A DNA stretch of 64,000 bases from Kribbella sindirgiensis (lineage in GTDB: Bacteria > Actinomycetota > Actinomycetes > Propionibacteriales > Kribbellaceae). The DNA lies in the NCBI RefSeq assembly GCF_004331435.1, contig NZ_SJKA01000023.1:47445-111444 (forward strand). Direction: 5' to 3'. Below are positions 35,698-44,411 of the stretch, in pieces (positions within the stretch are counted from its first letter, which is position 1; every line of letters begins with the position of its first letter). A model generated the notes under the pieces. That model searched no databases and was not told the DNA's origin. It saw nothing but the letters and a program-made list of their open reading frames with translations. The translations under genes were made by a program, and so were the position numbers.

Positions 35698-36591
35698 ATG
35701 AAGTTGAACAGGGCAGCGCGGATGGCCGCGGTGGCGGCGTTGGTGGGTGCCGGACTGAGCGGGACGCAGAGCCAGGCGTCGAGTGCGGCTGACGCCTGTG
35801 TCTCCGAGGACAGCGTCGTCCAGTCGCGGGGTGGGCCGCGCGAACCGGACCTCGGACAGGTCGCGAAGGATCTGCCGGCGTCGGCGAAGAACAAGGCGAA
35901 GCCCGGTTTCGGCGTGACCGTGCCGGTGTACTTCCACGTGGTCACCGACGGCGCGATCGGCGCGTTGACGACGAGCCAGATCGTCGCGCAGATCGCCGTA
36001 CTGAACAACACCTACGCGGGCGGCGAAGGTGGTGCGAACACCGGGTTCCGCTTCAAGTTGGCCGGTGTGACGCGGACCGACAATGCGACCTGGTTCTACG
36101 CGAATCCGGGCGGTACCGGCGAGCACAGCATGAAGCAGGCCCTGCACACCGGGGGACCGGGCGACCTGAACCTGTACTCGACGACCGCCGGCGACTATCT
36201 CGGCTGGGCGTACCTGCCGGAGATCGTGACGAAGCCCGGTCAGGCGTACCTCGACGGCGCCGTCATCGACTGGGAGTCGTTCCTGGGTACGTCGACCACG
36301 TACGCCGGCCGCTACGACCAGGGCGAGACGTCCACCCACGAGGTCGGGCACTGGCTGAACCTCGAACACACGTTCTTCGGCGGCTGCAACGCGAAGGGTG
36401 ACTTCGTCGACGACACCCCGAAGGAGAAGACGGCGACGTCCGGATGCCCGGCCGGCAAGGACACCTGCACGGCGCCCGGCCTCGACCCGATCCACAACTA
36501 CATGGACTACTCGTACGACTCCTGCTACACCCAGTTCACCCCCGGCCAGTCCCAACGCATGGCCGACGCCTGGCTCCACTACCGCGCCTAA
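35698..36591 (+). CDS. Secreted zinc metalloprotease, M43 (pappalysin-like)
   Basis: 297 aa. Signal peptide residues 1-~32 (AARMAAVAALVGAGLSG). The zinc site is HEVGHWLNLEH near residue 219, with the Met-turn NYMDYS near 263; both are characteristic of metzincins of the pappalysin/cytophagalysin family. Paired Cys flank the zinc site (GGC ... SGCPAGKDTC ... DSC). It is an exported peptidase, probably scavenging protein. It stands alone before the LacI operon. Confidence 0.88.
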   Translation: MKLNRAARMAAVAALVGAGLSGTQSQASSAADACVSEDSVVQSRGGPREPDLGQVAKDLPASAKNKAKPGFGVTVPVYFHVVTDGAIGALTTSQIVAQIAVLNNTYAGGEGGANTGFRFKLAGVTRTDNATWFYANPGGTGEHSMKQALHTGGPGDLNLYSTTAGDYLGWAYLPEIVTKPGQAYLDGAVIDWESFLGTSTTYAGRYDQGETSTHEVGHWLNLEHTFFGGCNAKGDFVDDTPKEKTATSGCPAGKDTCTAPGLDPIHNYMDYSYDSCYTQFTPGQSQRMADAWLHYRA

Positions 36592-36686
36592 CCCCGGCCC
36601 GGTCGGGGCGGGTCACGGTCCGGTTGCGGGGCGGGGTCGGAGGGTAGTTGGTGTTGACGGTGTTTGTGCGGCGGTTTAATGTCGGG

Positions 36687-36714
36687 CTTGTAAACGATTA
36701 CAAGAACGATTACA
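36687..36714. promoter_or_regulatory. LacI-type operator upstream of the sugar operon
   Basis: CTTGTAAACGATTACAAG (36687-36704) has 7-bp perfect arms round a central ACGA, with the central CG usual for LacI-family sites. A direct repeat of ACGATTACA follows at 36706-36714. It ends 10 bases before the LacI start, next to AGGAGG, consistent with autoregulation. Confidence 0.6.
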
Positions 36715-36724
36715 GGAGGTCGGC

Positions 36725-37765
36725 GTGAGTCGTCCGACGATCGCTGGGGTGGCCCGGGCGGCCGGGGTCTCGGTGGCGTCGGTGTCGCGCGTGCTGAACG
36801 GGCTGCCGGCCACCGAGGAGATGGTCGAGCGGGTCCAGCGGGCGGTCGACGAGCTCGGCTACGTGCCGGACGCGCGGGCGCGGTCGCTGAAGGTCGGGCG
36901 GACGTTCCAGCTGACGCTGGCGGTCGCGGACGTCGGTAACCCGGTGTACGTGACGATGATGCGGGCGGTCGAGGAAGTCGTGTCCGCGGCCGGGTACCGG
37001 CTGGTCGTGACGACCACTGGGCCGGACGTGGTCGACGAGGTCGCGCTGGTTCGGGGGATGGCGCGCGGGTACGCCGACGGCTTGCTGATCAGCCCGCTCC
37101 GCGTCGACGAGGACCTGGTGAAGTCGATCCGCGAGTGCGAGGTGCCGGTGGTGGTCGCCGGTAACGTCCCGGCGAAGGCGGGCGTCGACACCGTACGGGC
37201 GAATTCGCCGAAGGGGATGCTGCTGGCCGTCGACCACCTGGTCGCGAAAGGCCGCCGACGCATCGCCTTCCTGAACGGCCCCGCCGACACTGTGCCCGGT
37301 GCCGCGCGGGCCAAGGGTTTCGCGGAGGCGCTGCGAGCGCACGATCTGCGGCCGGCCGCCGTCGCCGAGGCCGACGACTTCACGTTCGCAGCCGGCCGAG
37401 CCGCTGCCCCCGCGCTGCTCAACTCGCTGACGTCCGAAGAAGTGCGAGTACGTGTCGCCACTTCTTCGGACGTAAGGGGCCGTCCGGATGCGGTGATTGC
37501 GGCGAACGATCTGCTTGCCGTTGGGGTGATGCACGAGTTGGCGGCTGCGGGGCTCGAGGTGCCGGCGGATGTGGCGGTGGTGGGGATGGACGACAGTGAG
37601 CTGGCCGAGCAGAGTTTTCCGCCGTTGACGAGTGTGAACCTGGGGTCGGCCGAACGTGGCCGCCGGGCGGCTGAGTTGCTGCTGGCAAGGATCGAGGACA
37701 ACGAACGGGCCCCGCGGCGGATCGTCGTACAGCCGTCGCTGAGTATCAGGAGGTCCACCCCGTGA
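36725..37765 (+). CDS. LacI family transcriptional regulator
   Basis: 346 aa, GTG with AGGAGG 6 bases upstream. The HTH is PTIAGVARAAGVSVASVSRVLNG; residues 60-346 form a periplasmic-binding-like effector domain (LTLAVADVGNPVYVTMMRAVEEV, GMDDSELAEQSFPPLTSV). It is the first gene of the operon and overlaps the first permease gene (GTGA), so it likely regulates the sugar ABC transporter and itself via the palindrome upstream. Confidence 0.92.
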   Translation: MSRPTIAGVARAAGVSVASVSRVLNGLPATEEMVERVQRAVDELGYVPDARARSLKVGRTFQLTLAVADVGNPVYVTMMRAVEEVVSAAGYRLVVTTTGPDVVDEVALVRGMARGYADGLLISPLRVDEDLVKSIRECEVPVVVAGNVPAKAGVDTVRANSPKGMLLAVDHLVAKGRRRIAFLNGPADTVPGAARAKGFAEALRAHDLRPAAVAEADDFTFAAGRAAAPALLNSLTSEEVRVRVATSSDVRGRPDAVIAANDLLAVGVMHELAAAGLEVPADVAVVGMDDSELAEQSFPPLTSVNLGSAERGRRAAELLLARIEDNERAPRRIVVQPSLSIRRSTP

Positions 37766-38682
37766 CGGCTACCCTCACGGCGCCGGCGCCGGCGAAGAAG
37801 AAGGGCGGGCGGCCGAAGGCGAATCGCGAGGCGATCCTGCTCTTCCTGCCCGCGCTGCTGCCGGTGCTGATCCTGAGCGTCTACCCGCTGATCCGCGGGA
37901 TCGCGCTCGGTTTCACCGACGCCCGCGCCGGGCTGCGCGTCGAGACCAACTTCGTCGGCTTCGACAACTTCGGCAAGCTCCTGCAGAACAACCTGTTCTG
38001 GGACTCGTTCCGGATCGGCGTGATCTGGACCCTGTCGGTCACGATCCTGCAGTTCGTCGCCGCGCTCGGCCTCGCGTTGCTGCTGAACACGAACCTCAAG
38101 TTCCGCGGCGTCGCCCGCACGCTCGCCCTGATTCCGTGGGCGATGCCGCCGGTCGTGGTCGCGATCATGTGGCGCCTGCTGCTGCACCCGACCAACGGCC
38201 CGGTCAACGAGGTCCTGCAGAAACTGCACCTCACCGACCACCCGATCAACTTCCTCGGCGACTTCGGTACGGCGCTCCCGGCCGTGATCGTGGTGGGGAT
38301 CTGGGTCGGTATGCCGATGACGACGATCACCCTGCTGGCCGGCCTGCAGGGGATCGACCGCACGCTCTACGAGGCGGCCGCGGTCGACGGCGCGAGCACC
38401 TGGAGCCAGTTCTGGAACATCACGCTCCCGCAGCTGCGCACCGTGATCGTCGCGATCACCAGCCTGGACATGATCTGGAACTTCAACTCGTTCGGTCTGG
38501 TCTACGTCCTGACCGCCGGCGGCCCGGGCGGCAAGACGATGCTGCCGATGCTGTTCGCCTACAACGAGGCGTTCCGCTACGGCAACTTCGGGATGGCCGC
38601 GGCGATGGGTGACGTGATGGTGGTCATCATCATCGCGTTCCTCTTCTTCTACCTGCGCAACCGCCTGCGGAGTGAAGCATGA
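37762..38682 (+). CDS. Sugar ABC transporter permease, MalF-like
   Basis: 306 aa, GTG start overlapping lacI. After a basic Ala-Pro N-terminus come six membrane segments. The EAA loop that contacts the ATPase is YEAAAVDGASTWSQFWNITLPQL. No ATPase gene is in the operon; such CUT1 systems usually share MsiK. The second permease gene overlaps by 4 bases. Confidence 0.92.
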   Translation: MTATLTAPAPAKKKGGRPKANREAILLFLPALLPVLILSVYPLIRGIALGFTDARAGLRVETNFVGFDNFGKLLQNNLFWDSFRIGVIWTLSVTILQFVAALGLALLLNTNLKFRGVARTLALIPWAMPPVVVAIMWRLLLHPTNGPVNEVLQKLHLTDHPINFLGDFGTALPAVIVVGIWVGMPMTTITLLAGLQGIDRTLYEAAAVDGASTWSQFWNITLPQLRTVIVAITSLDMIWNFNSFGLVYVLTAGGPGGKTMLPMLFAYNEAFRYGNFGMAAAMGDVMVVIIIAFLFFYLRNRLRSEA

Positions 38683-39512
38683 GGACGAAGCCCGGCGTCC
38701 GCGCCCTCCAGTACGTCGCTGTCGTCGTGTACCTGGTCTTTCTCGGCTTCCCGCTGCTGTGGCTGATCTCGAGCTCGCTGAAGTCGCCGCAGGAGTTCGC
38801 GAGTATCACGCCGAGCCTGCTGCCGAAGCACTTCGACGTGTCCAACTACAGCGACGCGCTGAACGAGCAGGGCCTGGTCCGCGGTCTCGGCAACAGTCTG
38901 CAGATCTCGATCTACAGCACGATCCTGGTGCTGATCGTGGCGCTCCCGGTGTCGTACGCGCTGGCCCGTTTCCGGAGCCGGCTGCGGCCGCTGACGAACG
39001 GCTGGATCCTGGTCAGCCAGGTGTTCCCGGTGATCCTGATCGTGATCCCGCTGTTCATGATCCTGCGTCCGCTGCACCTGACGAACACGATCCCCGGCGT
39101 CGTGATCGTCTACATGGTCTGGTCGCTCCCGTTCGCCCTGTGGATGCTGCAGGGGTACGTCGCCGCGGTGCCGCGCGAACTGGAGGAAGCGGCCTCCGTC
39201 GACGGCGCCGGGCGGATCCGCACGATCGTCTCGATCGTGATGCCGCTGCTCCGGCCGGGGCTGATCGCGACCGCGATGTTCACCTTCATCTCGGCGTGGA
39301 ACGAGTTCTTCTTCGCCCTGGTCCTGCTCCAGGACCCGGAGCTCAAGACCCTTCCGCTGGTCCTCGCCCGCTTCGTCGGTGCCGAGGGCCAGGTGCAGTT
39401 CGGCCCGCTCGCCGCCGCCTCCGTGCTGGCCACAGTCCCCAGTCTCGTGTTCTTCGCCTTCCTGCAGCGCCGGTTGACGTCCGGCCTGCTCAGCGGCGCA
39501 GTCAAAGGTTAG
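38679..39512 (+). CDS. Sugar ABC transporter permease, MalG-like
   Basis: 277 aa. Six membrane segments from LQYVAVVVYLVFLGFPLLWLI to LATVPSLVFFAFLQRRL. The EAA motif is ELEEAASVDGAGRIRTIVSIVMPLL. It pairs with the MalF-like permease. The stop is followed after 8 bases by the binding-protein gene. Confidence 0.92.
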   Translation: MRTKPGVRALQYVAVVVYLVFLGFPLLWLISSSLKSPQEFASITPSLLPKHFDVSNYSDALNEQGLVRGLGNSLQISIYSTILVLIVALPVSYALARFRSRLRPLTNGWILVSQVFPVILIVIPLFMILRPLHLTNTIPGVVIVYMVWSLPFALWMLQGYVAAVPRELEEAASVDGAGRIRTIVSIVMPLLRPGLIATAMFTFISAWNEFFFALVLLQDPELKTLPLVLARFVGAEGQVQFGPLAAASVLATVPSLVFFAFLQRRLTSGLLSGAVKG

Positions 39513-39520
39513 GAGAAGTA

Positions 39521-40798
39521 ATGAAGAAGGTAGTGACCGCGTTGCTCGCGGCGGGAGCGCTGGTGACGCTCGCCGCGTGCGGGGGCAACAGCGACGACAG
39601 TGGTTCGGGGTCGTCGAACGAGAAGGTGACGCTGAAGTTCCAGAGCCTCGCGTTCCAGAAGACGACCGTCGCCGCGACCAAGAAGATCGTCGCGGACTGG
39701 AACGCCGCCAACCCGAACATCCAGGTCGAGTACGTCCAGGGCAGCTGGGACTCGGTGCACGACCAGCTCGTGACCCAGTTCCAGGGCGGGACCGCGCCGG
39801 ACATCATCCACGACGAGTCCGCGGACATCACCGGTTTCATCAACCAGGGCTACCTCGCGGACCTCTCGCCGTACCTGAGCCAGGAAACCAAGGACGCCGT
39901 GAGCCAGGGTGTCTGGGACACGGTCTCCAAGGACGGCAAGGTTTACGCCGCCCCGACCCTGCTGCAGTCGTACGTCGTGTTCGCGAACTCGGCGGCGCTC
40001 AAGACGGCCGGGATCACGGCGACCGGTGACTCGCTGAGCTGGGACGACCTGGCCGCGGACGCGAAGAAGCTGACCACGGGCGGCAAGTACGGTCTCGGCT
40101 GGGGCCTGAAGAGCCCGACCGCGACGATGCTGAACCTCGGTGTGAACTTCGACGCGAAGTTCTTCGACGGCTCCGGCAAGGACGCGAAGGCGACCATCGG
40201 CGATCCCGAGCTCGAGGTGCCGAAGCGGATCCACGCGATGGCGTACGACGACAAGTCGATCGACCCGACGTCGCTGACGCAGAGCGGTTCCGACGTACTG
40301 CCCGGGTTCTACGCGGGCAAGTACGGCATGGTTGTGGCGGGCAACTACGTCGCGCAGCAGATCCTGGAGGAGGCGCCGAAGACGCTCCAGTGGGAGGTGC
40401 TGCCGCCGCTGAAGGGCACGACCACCAAGCAGGCCGCGAACCCGCAGACGCTGTCGGTACCGGCCGAGGGCAAGCACATCGAGCAGTCGGCGAAGTTCAT
40501 CGACTACTTCATGAAGGCCGAGAACCTGGCCGCGGTCGGTCAGGGCGACTGGCTGATCCCGACCACGCAGGCGGCCCGGGACGCGGTCCAGAAGGCGACC
40601 GGCGGCAAGAACGGCTGGCAGCAGATCCTGGCCAGCGGCGCCGAGCTCACCAAGGCGCCGTTCCAGAGCGTGGAGAACTACCCGCAGTGGAAGGACCAGA
40701 TCGCGACGCCGGCGTTCCAGCAGTACCTGGCGAACAAGCTGGACACCGCGGCGCTGGGCAAGAAACTGAGTGACGGATGGGGCCAGGTCAACAACTGA
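39521..40798 (+). CDS. Extracellular sugar-binding lipoprotein (ABC)
   Basis: 425 aa from ATG 39521, with AGGAGAA 5 bases upstream. The signal peptide ends in lipobox LAAC (MKKVVTALLAAGALVTLAAC). The mature part is a family 1 binding protein: VTLKFQSLAFQKTTVAATKKIVADWNAANP, GTAPDIIHDESADI, and YVAQQILEEAPKTLQWEVLPP. It captures the substrate for the two permeases. The ligand is unknown; neighbouring glycohydrolases and ribokinase point to a ribose- or N-glycoside-type compound. Confidence 0.9.
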   Translation: MKKVVTALLAAGALVTLAACGGNSDDSGSGSSNEKVTLKFQSLAFQKTTVAATKKIVADWNAANPNIQVEYVQGSWDSVHDQLVTQFQGGTAPDIIHDESADITGFINQGYLADLSPYLSQETKDAVSQGVWDTVSKDGKVYAAPTLLQSYVVFANSAALKTAGITATGDSLSWDDLAADAKKLTTGGKYGLGWGLKSPTATMLNLGVNFDAKFFDGSGKDAKATIGDPELEVPKRIHAMAYDDKSIDPTSLTQSGSDVLPGFYAGKYGMVVAGNYVAQQILEEAPKTLQWEVLPPLKGTTTKQAANPQTLSVPAEGKHIEQSAKFIDYFMKAENLAAVGQGDWLIPTTQAARDAVQKATGGKNGWQQILASGAELTKAPFQSVENYPQWKDQIATPAFQQYLANKLDTAALGKKLSDGWGQVNN

Positions 40799-41931
40799 TG
40801 ACCCAGTTGGAAGAGAAGGCGGTCGGCGCTCTCGTCGGCTCCGCGGTCGGTGACGCGATCGGTGGGGCCGTCGAGGGCTGGACCCCGGAGGCGATCCGGG
40901 AGCGGCACGGCGGCTGGGTGACCGGCATCGTCGGCCCGTGGTACGACGACTGGCGGACGGCGCGCCCGATCGCGCCGTACCACAAGGGCGACGGGCACAT
41001 CACCGACGACACCTTGATGACGCACGCGCTGGTCGAGGTGTACGACGAGCGCCGGTCGCACCTGGACGCCTACGCGGTCGCCGAGTCGCTGGTGCCGAAG
41101 ATGATCGAGGGGACCCGCTGGGTCCCCGAGCTCGAGGCGGACGCGTTGCTGCTGCAGCGGGTGTTCCTGGCCGAGAAGTGGCTGGTCGCCCGCCTGCACT
41201 ACGGGCACGTCGATCCGCGGGAGGCCGGCGTCGGCAACATCGTGAACTGCGGCGCGGCGATGTACATGGCGCCGGTCGGGATCGCCAACGCGGGCGATCC
41301 CGAGGGCGCGTACGCCGAGGCGCTGGACGTCGCCGGTGCGCACCAGTCGAGCTACGGGCGGGAGGCGGCCGCGGTGTTCGCGGCCGCCGTCGCGGCGGCG
41401 ATGGTGCCGGGGGCAACGGCCTCGTCGGCGGTCGAAGCGGGACTGCGACTGGCCAAGGACGGCACTCGGAGGGCCGTCGAGGCAGTCGCCGAAGCAGCCG
41501 ACGGCGTGACCGATTGGGAACAGGCGATTCCCGTGCTGCGCAAGGCGATCGAGCCCTACGACACCGTTGGTCCGAACTACCGCGAGCTGTCGATGGACGC
41601 CCGCCGCCCGAGCCGTACCAAGGCCATCGAGGAGCTCCCGGTCGCGCTCGGCTTCGTGCTCGTCTCCGAGGGAGATGTACGCCGGGCAGTTCTGGGCGGC
41701 ACGAACTACGGCCGCGACGCCGACTCGATCGCGTCGATGGCCGGCGCGATCACCGGTGCGTTGAGCGGACGCGGCGGCGTACCGGCGGAGTGGGCCGACC
41801 GGATCGCCGAGGCGAGCAAGACCGACCTGGTGCAGCCCGGCCGGGTGATGGCGTCGGTCGCGCAGGACATCCGGGCCGCCGACGCCGAGCGGTGGGCCCG
41901 GCGGGCGGCCGCGTTGGACGCGCTGGTCTGA
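40798..41931 (+). CDS. ADP-ribosylglycohydrolase-fold protein, copy 1
   Basis: 377 aa, ATG sharing one base with the binding-protein stop. GALVGSAVGDAIGGAVEG opens the ARH/DraG fold; HITDDTLMTHAL supplies the DDT metal ligands and GGTNYGRDADSIASMAGAI the second Asp pair. ARH enzymes hydrolyse N- or O-glycosidic bonds of ADP-ribose with two Mg2+. Genes for transport lie directly upstream, so a small imported glycoside is a likelier substrate than ADP-ribosylated protein. A second homolog lies at 44412. Confidence 0.85.
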   Translation: MTQLEEKAVGALVGSAVGDAIGGAVEGWTPEAIRERHGGWVTGIVGPWYDDWRTARPIAPYHKGDGHITDDTLMTHALVEVYDERRSHLDAYAVAESLVPKMIEGTRWVPELEADALLLQRVFLAEKWLVARLHYGHVDPREAGVGNIVNCGAAMYMAPVGIANAGDPEGAYAEALDVAGAHQSSYGREAAAVFAAAVAAAMVPGATASSAVEAGLRLAKDGTRRAVEAVAEAADGVTDWEQAIPVLRKAIEPYDTVGPNYRELSMDARRPSRTKAIEELPVALGFVLVSEGDVRRAVLGGTNYGRDADSIASMAGAITGALSGRGGVPAEWADRIAEASKTDLVQPGRVMASVAQDIRAADAERWARRAAALDALV

Positions 41932-41934
41932 ATG

Positions 41935-42753
41935 TCAACTGCTATACCCCTCCAACTCTACGATCCGCGAGTAGCCGTGGTCGTTGGAGTCGCGGATGAC
42001 CAAGCGGAGGGCATCGACAGCAAGCGGTGCGAAGGTGACGGTTACGCGACCTTGGACGTTGCCGCGGATCGCACCGACGGTCGTCCACGTGCTGCCGGTG
42101 CGGACCTGGGCGTCGAAGTCGCGGATGCCCATCACCGCGGCGGGATAGGTGGTCGAGTCGAGGGTCTGCAGTACGACGCGGCCGATCGTTGTGGTTTGGA
42201 CGAAGTCGACGCCGTACGTGTCGGGGAAGACGCCCTTGGTGTTGTCGTGCCAGCCGCTGGCGCCCCACTGTGCCGAGTCGGCGTTGCCGTCGACGCCGCC
42301 GCACAGCCGCATGTTGCCGTTGGTGGACGACGCCACGGCCTGCTCGCCGAGCAGCAGGTTGTCGCGGGCCGGGACGGGCTTGATGACGACCGGCACCTCG
42401 AGGCGTTCCTTGCCGACGGTCAGGTCGACGGTGTGGGTCGCGGGTGCGGTGCCGCGCGGGACGGTGATCTCGAGCGGGGCCTTCACCAGTTGGTCGACGG
42501 GCAGGTAGCTGGAGAACTGGTGTCGGGACAGTGTGAGGGCGGAGTCGCCGGACACGCGCATGTCGGCGATGGTCGGTTTGCGGCCGGTGTTGGTCATGCC
42601 GAGCATCACCTTGCCGGCCGGGAAGCACGGCAGTGGGACGACCTCGACCGGTTGCGGTGTGGCGCTGATCTCGACATGGTTGCCGGTAGCAACTGCAACG
42701 GCGGGGACGAGAAGGGTCAGCGGGACGGCGGCGAGGGCCAAGCGTCGGAGCAT
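41935..42753 (-). CDS. Secreted discoidin-like (F5/8 type C) protein
   Basis: 272 aa with a signal peptide (MLRRLALAAVPLTLLVPAVAVA). Residues ~30-130 are a beta-sandwich resembling an extracellular repeat domain; residues ~135-272 resemble an F5/8 type C carbohydrate-binding domain (NLLLGEQAVASSTNG, TTTIGRVVLQTLD, RVTVTFAPLAVDALRLVIRDSNDHGYSRIVELEGY). It probably binds polysaccharide outside the cell. It is downstream of phoD on the same strand, 12 bases apart. Confidence 0.75.
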   Translation of the reverse strand: MLRRLALAAVPLTLLVPAVAVATGNHVEISATPQPVEVVPLPCFPAGKVMLGMTNTGRKPTIADMRVSGDSALTLSRHQFSSYLPVDQLVKAPLEITVPRGTAPATHTVDLTVGKERLEVPVVIKPVPARDNLLLGEQAVASSTNGNMRLCGGVDGNADSAQWGASGWHDNTKGVFPDTYGVDFVQTTTIGRVVLQTLDSTTYPAAVMGIRDFDAQVRTGSTWTTVGAIRGNVQGRVTVTFAPLAVDALRLVIRDSNDHGYSRIVELEGYSS

Positions 42754-42765
42754 GGTCGGGTCCGT

Positions 42766-44331
42766 TCAGGCGAGGTGGGTTCCGGGGTGGCCGTCCTCGA
42801 CGACCAGGGTGGCGCGGGTGGACGCCGTGCCACCGGGCGTGACGACGCGGTCGACGATGCGGAACTCGGACGTCCACGCGCTGCGGTCGAGGCGACAGCT
42901 GAGGTAGCCGCGCTGGACGTTCTGGTACTTGACGTGCGGGTTCTCCGCGAGCAGCGCGCGTCCGGTCGCGTCGGCGTCGACACCGTCCTTGCCGGACGAG
43001 ATCGACGTAGTGACGAACTCGCTCCCGATCGCCGGAGTGGACGGGTCCGCGAAGTTCACCCGCAGGTCGGAGGCGACACTACGGTGCAGGTCTCCGGTCA
43101 GTACGACGAAGTTCCGCACGCCCTGGTCGCGGACGCCGGACAGCACGCGGTCGCGGGATGCGGCGTACCCGTTCCAGGTGTCCATCGGGAGCTCGAGCTC
43201 CGGGCCGGTCTTGCGGTCGAGCTGGGCCATCGCGACCTGTTGGGCGACGACGTTCCAGCGGCTGGTCGACCGGCCGAGCGTGTCCAGGAGCCAGCGTTCC
43301 TGCGCGTCGCCGGTGATCGTGCGGGCCGGGTCGGTGGACACCTCATCCGGCGGCAGCCACCCACCGGTCGAGGTCTGGTCGTCGCGGAACTGCCGCGTGT
43401 CCAGGACGCTCAGGTCGGCGGTTCGGCCGTAGCGGAGATGCCGGTGCAAGCGGATCGACGGGCCGTCGGGGGACTGGTCGAGACGCAGCGGCATGTGTTC
43501 CCAGTACGCGCGGAACCCGTTGGCCCGGCGGACCAGGAAGTCGTCGTGCGGCAGGCCGTCCTCGGACACGTACCCCGCCCAGTTGCCTTCGACCTCGTGG
43601 TCGTCGAGCGTGACGATCCACGGCGCCGCCGCGTGCGCGGCCAGCAGGTCCGGGTCGGTCTTGTGCAGCGCGTACCGGGCCCGGTACTCGTCGAGCGTGG
43701 AGATCTCGCCGGCGAAGTCGACCGGGACAGCCTGGTTCCGGACGCCCGCCGTCGGTCCGACGCCGACCTCGTAGATGTAGTCGCCGAGGAACAGCACGAC
43801 ATCGTGTTCGCGTCGTACGACGTCCTGGTACGCCGTGTAGAACCCGTCGTAGAAGGCCTGGCAGGACGCGACCGCCAGCGTCACGGCCGGCTCGTCGGAC
43901 GGCGCGGGCGCGGTCCGCGTACGGCCGATCGGACTGATCTGACCGGCGGCGCGGAAACGGTAGAAGTAGTGCCGCCACGGACGCAGCCCTCGTACGTCGA
44001 CGTGCACCGTGTGGGCGTACTCCGGACGGGCGTGCGCCGTGCCGCGACGTACCACTCTGCGGAACATCTCGTCCTCGGCGACCTCCCACTCGACCTTCAC
44101 CGTGCGGTCGTCCATCCCGCCGAACGGTTCGAGCGGACCGGGTGCGAGCCGGGTCCAGATCACCACAGCGTCCGGCAGCGGATCGCCCGAGGCGACGCCG
44201 AGGGTGAACAGCGGCCTTTTGTCGGTGCGATGCGATATCCCTACTGCATCGACGAGATCAGGGAGGTTGCCGGTCAGGGCGAGGGCGGCGGCAGCGCCCG
44301 TGGCGGTCAGAAAGCTGCGGCGGGTGACCAT
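42766..44331 (-). CDS. phoD: Secreted alkaline phosphatase D
   Basis: 521 aa from ATG 44331. A Tat signal begins MVTRRSFLTATGAAAALAL. PhoD motifs: FTLGVASGDPLPDAVVIWTRL, FLGDYIYE, TLDDHEVEGNWAG, VLTGDLHRS. PhoD enzymes are Ca2+/Fe3+ phosphodiesterases and monoesterases exported via Tat. It is transcribed divergently from the 44412 gene and reads against the surrounding sugar operon. Confidence 0.9.
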   Translation of the reverse strand: MVTRRSFLTATGAAAALALTGNLPDLVDAVGISHRTDKRPLFTLGVASGDPLPDAVVIWTRLAPGPLEPFGGMDDRTVKVEWEVAEDEMFRRVVRRGTAHARPEYAHTVHVDVRGLRPWRHYFYRFRAAGQISPIGRTRTAPAPSDEPAVTLAVASCQAFYDGFYTAYQDVVRREHDVVLFLGDYIYEVGVGPTAGVRNQAVPVDFAGEISTLDEYRARYALHKTDPDLLAAHAAAPWIVTLDDHEVEGNWAGYVSEDGLPHDDFLVRRANGFRAYWEHMPLRLDQSPDGPSIRLHRHLRYGRTADLSVLDTRQFRDDQTSTGGWLPPDEVSTDPARTITGDAQERWLLDTLGRSTSRWNVVAQQVAMAQLDRKTGPELELPMDTWNGYAASRDRVLSGVRDQGVRNFVVLTGDLHRSVASDLRVNFADPSTPAIGSEFVTTSISSGKDGVDADATGRALLAENPHVKYQNVQRGYLSCRLDRSAWTSEFRIVDRVVTPGGTASTRATLVVEDGHPGTHLA

Positions 44332-44411
44332 GCCACGGAGTATCAACTGCTGTTGAGAGAACGATCCAGGTGCGCGTTTCGCCTGGTGCAACAAGGGAAG
44401 GAAGCAGCCCG

